A DNA stretch of 64,000 nt from Hydrogenophaga sp. GTDB lineage: Bacteria > Pseudomonadota > Gammaproteobacteria > Burkholderiales > Burkholderiaceae_C. Position 1 is the first letter of the stretch; each line of letters starts with the position of its first letter. The DNA lies in assembly GCF_025699295.1 (NCBI RefSeq), contig NZ_JAILWB010000010.1, positions 62,001-126,000 of the forward strand, read 5' to 3'. This document shows positions 59,120 to 64,000 of this stretch, piece by piece. The notes under the pieces are model-generated. The model saw nothing but the letters and a program-made list of their open reading frames with translations, searched no databases and was not told the DNA's origin. A program made the translations under genes and the position numbers.

Positions 59120-60067
59120 ATGTCCCACACACTTGCCCCCGTTGCCACCGCCGCCTCCGGCTCGCTCGCCGTGGCGAACCCCTGGGCGCTGGTGCCGCCC
59201 CTGGGCAACCTGGACGCCTACATTTCCGCGGTCAACCGCCTGCCGCTGCTCACGCTGGAGCAGGAGCAGCAGGCCGCGCGCCGCCTGCGCGACGACAACG
59301 ACCTGGACGCCGCTGGTCAGCTGGTCATGTCGCACCTGCGCCTGGTCGTGTCGATTTCCCGCCAGTACCTGGGCTACGGCCTGCCCCACGGCGACCTGAT
59401 CCAGGAAGGCAACGTCGGCCTGATGAAGGCCGTCAAGCGCTTCGACCCGGACCAGGGTGTGCGCCTGGTGAGCTACGCCATGCACTGGATCAAGGCCGAG
59501 ATCCATGAGTACATCCTGAAGAACTGGCGCATGGTCAAGCTGGCCACGACCAAGGCACAGCGCAAGCTGTTCTTCAACCTGCGCTCGCGCAAGCAGGGCT
59601 TTCGCGCCGATGCGCTGGACGGCGACACCCACCGCGAGGTGCTGTCCGACAACGAGGTGAGCGTGATGGCACGCGAGCTCAACGTGAAGCCGGAAGAAGT
59701 GCGCGAGATGGAAACGCGCCTCTCGGGCGGTGATGTGGTGCTGGACCCGTCCCCGGGCGACGACGGTGAAGACCGCTTCGGCCCGATTGCCTACCTGGCC
59801 GACGCCACCCACGAGCCAACCGCGATGCTGGAGTCGGCGCAGCGCGACCGCCTGGCCACCGAGGGCGTGGCCCAGGCCATGAACGAGCTCGATGAGCGCT
59901 CGCGCCGCATCGTGAGCGAGCGCTGGCTCAAGGTGAACGACGACGGATCCGGCGGCATGACGCTGCACGAGCTGGCGGCCGTGTACGGCGTGAGCGCTGA
60001 ACGGGTGCGACAGATCGAGGTGGCGGCCATGAAGAAGATGCGCAAGGCCTTGAGCGAATTCGCCTGA
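59120..60067 (+). CDS. rpoH: RNA polymerase sigma factor RpoH (sigma-32)
   Basis: 315-residue heat-shock sigma factor. Regions 1.2 and 2 (residues about 30-150) contain RLVVSISRQYLGYGLPHGDLIQEGNVGLMKAVKRFDP and the Q(R/K)KLFFNLR RpoH box (AQRKLFFNLRSRK, residues about 150-165) that separates RpoH from other sigma factors. Region 4 has the helix-turn-helix LHELAAVYGVSAERVRQIEVAAMKKMRKAL. AGGAGG lies 8 bases before ATG 59120. A perfect CIRCE operator in the leader makes this a doubly wired heat-shock regulator. A Rho-independent terminator follows. Confidence 0.97.
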   Translation: MSHTLAPVATAASGSLAVANPWALVPPLGNLDAYISAVNRLPLLTLEQEQQAARRLRDDNDLDAAGQLVMSHLRLVVSISRQYLGYGLPHGDLIQEGNVGLMKAVKRFDPDQGVRLVSYAMHWIKAEIHEYILKNWRMVKLATTKAQRKLFFNLRSRKQGFRADALDGDTHREVLSDNEVSVMARELNVKPEEVREMETRLSGGDVVLDPSPGDDGEDRFGPIAYLADATHEPTAMLESAQRDRLATEGVAQAMNELDERSRRIVSERWLKVNDDGSGGMTLHELAAVYGVSAERVRQIEVAAMKKMRKALSEFA

Positions 60068-60083
60068 GCCCGCCCCCCGCCCA

Positions 60084-60119
60084 AGCCCGGCCAGGCCTCG
60101 CGTCTGTCCGGGCTTTTTT
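60084..60119 (+). terminator. Rho-independent terminator of rpoH
   Basis: AGCCCGG (60084-60090) pairs with CCGGGCT (60108-60114) around a 17-base loop, followed by six T's. It lies 16 bases after the rpoH stop. Confidence 0.85.
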
Positions 60120-60247
60120 GCGCCAGATCAATCGACGGCGTCGAACGGGTTGACCCCCTTCGCCCGGGCCTGCAGGATGGGGCGCAGGCCAGCCAAAGCC
60201 CTGGCTGGCCACCCACCACCTCGGGGGATCCGGCCTTGATCAACAGG

Positions 60248-61684
60248 ATGGTTCTGTGGAGTGCGCTGTACCTGGCTCTGTTGCTGCTGCCAGTGGCATT
60301 GAGCGTGCTGGCCGCGCGCGCGGCAGGCCTTGAACCGCGGCCCTGGTTGGACGATTGGGCGTCCGGCCTGGCCATGATCGGATTCAGCGGGGTGCTGCTG
60401 TCATTCTTTCTGCTGGGTCGCTTCAAGCCCCTGTCGGGCTGGCTGGGCAGCGACCTGCTGATGCAGACACACCAGTGGTTTGCGCGCACCTTCGTGCTGC
60501 TGCTGGTACTGCACCCCTTCTTCTACACCTTGTGGCGCGCGCCACCCGGGCCGGTGGACACCAGCGCGGCGCAGGCCTTGCGCATAGGCGGTGGCGATTG
60601 GGGCCTGGCCACCGGCCTGCTGGCACTGGGCGCTTTGCTGTTGCTGGTGGCGACGGCGGTCTGGCGGCAGCGCAGCGGCATCCGCCATGAGACCTGGCGC
60701 CTGCTGCACAGTGCGCTGGCCCTGGCGGTGCTCGGCCTGGGGCTGCACCACACGCTGGTCTCCGGTCGCTATGCGCAACTGGACGCGGTGGCCCTGTTCT
60801 GGTGGATCCTGGCGAGTCTGGCGCTGGTGTCGTGGTTGTGGGTCTATCTGGCGCGGCCGCTCTGGCAGGGCGCGCGCCCGTACCGCATCGAGAAGCTGCA
60901 GCGCTGCGCCGAGAAGATCTGGCTGCTGGAGGCGACGCCATGCGGCCCGTGGCCGGCGCGTTTTCGGGCCGGTCAGTTCGCCTGGATCAAGCTGCGCCAG
61001 CGCTGGCCCCATCGCGACAACCCGTTTTCCATCTGCAACGCGCCCGATGCCCGGGGCACGCTGACCTTCCTGATCAAGGAGGCCGGCGACATGACGCGGG
61101 CATTGCCGCGCAGCCGCCTGGGCGATGCCCTTTACTTCGACGGCCCGCATGGCCGCTTTGAGGTGCCCACCGATGCACCGGCCGTCGTGATGCACGCCGG
61201 CGGCATCGGCGTGGCGCCGTTCGTGGGCCTGCTGGCGGACGCGGTGGCGCGACGGGACGCCCGCCCGATCCGCCTGATCTACGCCGACACGCACCCGCGC
61301 CAGATGGTGGATGTGGAGGCGCTCACCGGCGTCGGTGCGCTGGCCGATTTTGCGATCGTGCCCATGGTGCAGGAGCCCGACGCCGACTGGCAGGGTCTGC
61401 GCGGGCGGCTGGATGCCGCCGGTCTTGCCCTGGCGCTGCAGCACCCCGACGTGGCCCCGCTGGTGGATTCGGCCTGCCACCTCATCTGCGGGCCCGAGCC
61501 CATGATGGACGCGGTGGAGACCGCATTGACGGCGCGCGGCACGCCCGCGGAGCGCATCGTCTCGGAGCACTTCCAGTACGACTTTGAAGGCAGCTCACCA
61601 CTGGCGCGGCGGCGGCGGCACCACTGGTGGCTGATGTCGGGGTTCACCCTGGCGGGACTGGCGCTGGCCCTGCTGTGGCGTTGA
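60248..61684 (+). CDS. Ferric reductase-like transmembrane flavoprotein
   Basis: 478-residue membrane oxidoreductase. The N-terminal ~220 residues hold six helices of the ferric-reductase/NOX type with paired His residues in MQTHQWFARTFVLLLVLHPFF and HETWRLLHSALALAVLGLGLHH, expected to bind two b hemes. The C-terminal half is FAD/NAD(P)-binding: FRAGQFAWIKL, HRDNPFSICNAP, HAGGIGVAPFVGLL and CHLICGPEPMMDAVE. Electrons go from NAD(P)H across the membrane to iron or another acceptor. Start uncertain: ATG 60248, or TTG 60236 with a GGGGGA upstream. It converges with lysS. Confidence 0.85.
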   Translation: MVLWSALYLALLLLPVALSVLAARAAGLEPRPWLDDWASGLAMIGFSGVLLSFFLLGRFKPLSGWLGSDLLMQTHQWFARTFVLLLVLHPFFYTLWRAPPGPVDTSAAQALRIGGGDWGLATGLLALGALLLLVATAVWRQRSGIRHETWRLLHSALALAVLGLGLHHTLVSGRYAQLDAVALFWWILASLALVSWLWVYLARPLWQGARPYRIEKLQRCAEKIWLLEATPCGPWPARFRAGQFAWIKLRQRWPHRDNPFSICNAPDARGTLTFLIKEAGDMTRALPRSRLGDALYFDGPHGRFEVPTDAPAVVMHAGGIGVAPFVGLLADAVARRDARPIRLIYADTHPRQMVDVEALTGVGALADFAIVPMVQEPDADWQGLRGRLDAAGLALALQHPDVAPLVDSACHLICGPEPMMDAVETALTARGTPAERIVSEHFQYDFEGSSPLARRRRHHWWLMSGFTLAGLALALLWR

Positions 61685-61687
61685 CGC

Positions 61688-63241
61688 TCAGTGCTCCCGG
61701 CGCAGCGCGGGGAACAGGATCACGTCGCGGATGCTCGGGCTGTCGGTCAGCAGCATCATGAGGCGGTCGATGCCGATGCCGCAGCCGCCGGCCGGGGGCA
61801 TGCCGTACTCGAGCGCGCGGATGTAGTCCGCATCGAAGAACATGGCTTCTTCGTCGCCACCATCCTTGGCTGAAGCCTGGGCCTGGAAGCGCGCGGCCTG
61901 GTCCTCGGCGTCGTTGAGCTCGGAGAAAGCGTTGCCGAACTCGCGGCCGGTGATGTAGAGCTCGAAGCGCTCGGTCACCGCAGGGTTCGCGTCGTTCGCG
62001 CGCGCCAGCGGCGAGATCTCGGTCGGGTGGTCCATGATGAAGGTCGGATTCCAGAGCTTGTCCTCGACCTTCTCCTCGAAGTACAGCACCTGCAGGCTCG
62101 GCAGGCTGCGCGTGGAAAGCTGGTGCTTCTCTTCGCTCATACCCAGCTTTTTCAGCTGGGCCTGCAGCCAGGCGGCGTCGTCCACGCTGTCGCCGGCGTC
62201 GGTGTACTTCACGATCGCTTCGCGGATCGTCAGGCGTTCGAACGGCGAGTCCACGTCCACCGGCTGGCCCTGGTAGGTCAGCGGCTCGTCACCGCGCACT
62301 TGTTTGACCACGTGGCGAATCAGCTGCTCGTTGAAGTCCATCAGATCCTGGTAGTTCCAGTACGCCGCGTAGAACTCCATCATGGTGAATTCGGGGTTGT
62401 GCCGCACGCTGATGCCTTCGTTGCGGAAGTTGCGGTTGATCTCGAACACGCGATCAAACCCGCCCACCAGCAGGCGCTTCAGGTACAGCTCGGGCGCGAT
62501 GCGCAGGAACATTTCCTGGTCGAGCGCGTTGTGGTGCGTCTTGAAGGGCTTGGCGTTGGCACCACCCGGAATGGGGTGCAGCATCGGCGTCTCGACTTCC
62601 AGGAAACCGTGGCCGACCATGAAGTCGCGGATGCTGGACAGGGCCTGGCTGCGCGCGACGAAACGCTTGCGCGCGCCCTCGTCGGTCATCAGGTCCACGT
62701 AGCGCTGGCGGTACTTGATCTCCTGGTCGTGGATGCCGTGGAACTTGTCGGGCAGCGGGCGCAGGCTCTTGGTGATGAGGCGGATGCGGTCGGCGTGGAT
62801 GGTGAGCTCGCCGGTGCGGGTGCGCATGAGCACGCCTTCGGCAGCGACGATATCGCCCAGGTCCCAGTGCTTGAAGGTGTTGTGCAGGGCCTCGCCCACG
62901 CTGTCGTTGTTCAGGTAGATCTGGATGCGCCCGCCCGAGGGGCCGAAGGACGCGTCCTGCAGCGTGGCGAAGCTGGCCTTGCCCATCACGCGCTTGAGCA
63001 TCATGCGCCCGGCCACGCTGGCGCGTACCGGCTCGGCTTCCAGGGTTTCCTTCGTGCTCTCGCCAAAGCGGGCGAACAGGTCGGCAGCCTTGTCGGCGGG
63101 TTTGAAGTCGTTCGGAAACGCCACGCCCTGCCCCTGTTTCTGGGCCTCACGCAGGGCCTTGAGCTTCTCGCGGCGTTCGGCGATGAGCTGGTTCTGGTCT
63201 TGCGCGGGCGCGCCGGCGTCGGGGGTTTGGGCTTGGGTCAT
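61688..63241 (-). CDS. lysS: Lysyl-tRNA synthetase, class II
   Basis: 517-residue class II enzyme charging tRNA-Lys. The N-terminal OB-fold anticodon domain ([28 protein letters not shown], about residues 70-170) is followed by motif 1 ([17 protein letters not shown]), motif 2 ([26 protein letters not shown]) and motif 3 ([16 protein letters not shown]). Normal length and single copy in the window. The ATG at 63241 is the start; the N-terminal 30 residues are a Gln/Ala-rich extension. Confidence 0.97.
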   Translation of the reverse strand: MTQAQTPDAGAPAQDQNQLIAERREKLKALREAQKQGQGVAFPNDFKPADKAADLFARFGESTKETLEAEPVRASVAGRMMLKRVMGKASFATLQDASFGPSGGRIQIYLNNDSVGEALHNTFKHWDLGDIVAAEGVLMRTRTGELTIHADRIRLITKSLRPLPDKFHGIHDQEIKYRQRYVDLMTDEGARKRFVARSQALSSIRDFMVGHGFLEVETPMLHPIPGGANAKPFKTHHNALDQEMFLRIAPELYLKRLLVGGFDRVFEINRNFRNEGISVRHNPEFTMMEFYAAYWNYQDLMDFNEQLIRHVVKQVRGDEPLTYQGQPVDVDSPFERLTIREAIVKYTDAGDSVDDAAWLQAQLKKLGMSEEKHQLSTRSLPSLQVLYFEEKVEDKLWNPTFIMDHPTEISPLARANDANPAVTERFELYITGREFGNAFSELNDAEDQAARFQAQASAKDGGDEEAMFFDADYIRALEYGMPPAGGCGIGIDRLMMLLTDSPSIRDVILFPALRREH

Positions 63242-63297
63242 GAATGAAAAATGGGTTGGGCACCGAAGTGCGCAACCCATGATTGTAGGTTTTGGAG

Positions 63298-63381
63298 CAC
63301 CCCCCGCCGCGCGGCCGCGCGCCCCCCCTCCAGGGGGGCGCACCCTGGGACCGGCGGAGCCGGTTCCTCGGGTGCCCTGGA
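63298..63381 (+). repeat. Interspersed GC-rich repeat, copy 2
   Basis: Second copy of the element at 26652-26736, same block order and orientation, between livF and lysS. The central inverted block is CCCCCCCTCCAGGGGGGCGC and the 3' part is CGGAGCCGGTTCCTCGGGTGCCCTGGA-like. It lies within the 190-base gap between the two genes, which otherwise holds nothing recognisable. Confidence 0.75.
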
Positions 63382-63431
63382 AAGCAGCGCCTCGCTTCAG
63401 AAAACCCTTCGCGGAGCGAACAGCCCTTGCG

Positions 63432-64000
63432 CTATTCGCCGAGGTAAGCGGCCCGCACTTTCGGGTCGTCGAGCATGTCGCGGCCGTTGCCGGTCATGAT
63501 GATTTCGCCCGAATCCATCACGTAGCCGCGGTCGGCGATCTGCAGCGCGCGGCGGGCGTTCTGCTCCACCAGCAGGATGGTCACTCCCTGCTGGGACACA
63601 TCGCGCACCACCTCGAAGATCTTGTCGACCATGATGGGCGAGAGGCCCATGGAAGGTTCGTCGAGCAGCAGCACCTTGGGCTGGCTCATCAGCGCGCGCG
63701 CCATGGCGAGCATCTGCTGCTCGCCGCCGCTCATGGTGCCGGCGAGCTGGTCCTTGCGCTCCTTGAGGCGCGGGAAGATGCCGAACATGCGTTCGATGTC
63801 CTGCGCGATGCCACCCTTGTCGTTGCGGATGTAGGCGCCCATCTGCAGGTTCTCGGTGATGGACATGCGGGTGAACACGCCGCGGCCTTCCGGCACCATG
63901 GCCAGGCCCTGCCTGACCAGGTCCCAGGCGCCCTTGCCCTTGATGCTCTGGCCGAGATACTCGATGTTGCCAGCCTCATAGCCGAGCGAGCCGGTGATCG
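63432..64000 (-). CDS. livF: Branched-chain amino-acid ABC transporter ATPase LivF (5' truncated)
   Basis: The C-terminal 188 residues of a LivF-type ATPase; the start and Walker A lie beyond base 64000. [24 protein letters not shown], the signature [17 protein letters not shown], Walker [21 protein letters not shown], and the switch His region [11 protein letters not shown] are typical (His replaced by Gln as usual in LivF). The ending VRAAYLGE is diagnostic. The rest of a liv operon should lie just outside the window. Confidence 0.95.
   Translation of the reverse strand, partial: ITGSLGYEAGNIEYLGQSIKGKGAWDLVRQGLAMVPEGRGVFTRMSITENLQMGAYIRNDKGGIAQDIERMFGIFPRLKERKDQLAGTMSGGEQQMLAMARALMSQPKVLLLDEPSMGLSPIMVDKIFEVVRDVSQQGVTILLVEQNARRALQIADRGYVMDSGEIIMTGNGRDMLDDPKVRAAYLGE

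Noticed and set aside
1..64000. CRISPR arrays, intact insertion sequences, prophage genes, tRNA or rRNA genes
   Set aside because: None seen on reading. Short repeats present are two-copy tandem, palindromic or interspersed elements without spacer regularity or transposase.

Overview
The window is GC-rich, tightly packed bacterial DNA: ATGA stop/start overlaps, many GTG starts, about 50 intact genes and no rRNA or tRNA genes seen. Gene content points to the Burkholderiales, most likely a Comamonadaceae member such as Hydrogenophaga or a relative. The pointers are PHA metabolism, Bug/TctC receptors, a CIRCE site before rpoH, the selenoneine genes and a short interspersed repeat typical of the family. 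The assignment is inference; no marker gene was compared.

Region by region. 1-2379: tail of a YnjC/YnjD-type ABC importer plus a CDP-alcohol phosphatidyltransferase. 2429-4826: uppP, a small membrane protein, and a DUF4143 ATPase behind an unusual AT-rich set of palindromes. 4813-7310 (minus): a fused double glycosyltransferase and a phosphotransferase. 7425-12395: a TVP38-flavoprotein fusion, two DUF proteins and a SelD-associated flavoprotein. 12413-19240: the thiol/selenol antioxidant locus. EgtB and EgtD make hercynine and ergothioneine. SenC (SelD-like), SenB (selenosugar synthase) and SenA (selenoneine synthase) build selenoneine from selenophosphate, a UDP-sugar and hercynine. A Rid-family protein lies in the senBC operon.

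19245-21028: sugar dehydrogenase and NnrU. 21160-31114: an oxidative hexuronate/aldarate catabolic island with a FadR-type repressor and its palindrome, uronate dehydrogenase, lactonase, TRAP transporter, glucarate dehydratase, Bug receptor, 5-dehydro-4-deoxyglucarate dehydratase and mutarotase. It delivers 2-oxoglutarate semialdehyde; the final dehydrogenase is not in the window.

31157-34551: a lipoprotein, a broken Rid-family gene, and a lower-GC insertion with a DUF5343-like gene, a Swt1-type HEPN gene and a divergent HNH nuclease. This is a possible defence module and the least understood part of the window. 34772-36484: NUDIX and SDR enzymes. 36590-44449: MexEF-OprN-like RND efflux operon, a catalytically dead-looking alpha/beta hydrolase and a divergent LysR regulator. 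44471-49922: an acid-degradation operon (two acyl-CoA dehydrogenases, Bug receptor, CoA transferase) with a divergent IclR regulator and a perfect palindrome between them. 49971-55174: PHA synthase translationally coupled to a Pat-type protein acetyltransferase, with a divergent phasin. 55183-58910: P-type cation ATPase coupled to a Ca/Na-type exchanger. 59120-60067: rpoH with a perfect CIRCE operator. 60248-64000: ferric-reductase-like flavocytochrome, lysS and the end of livF.

No CRISPR array, intact insertion sequence, prophage or replication origin was seen.
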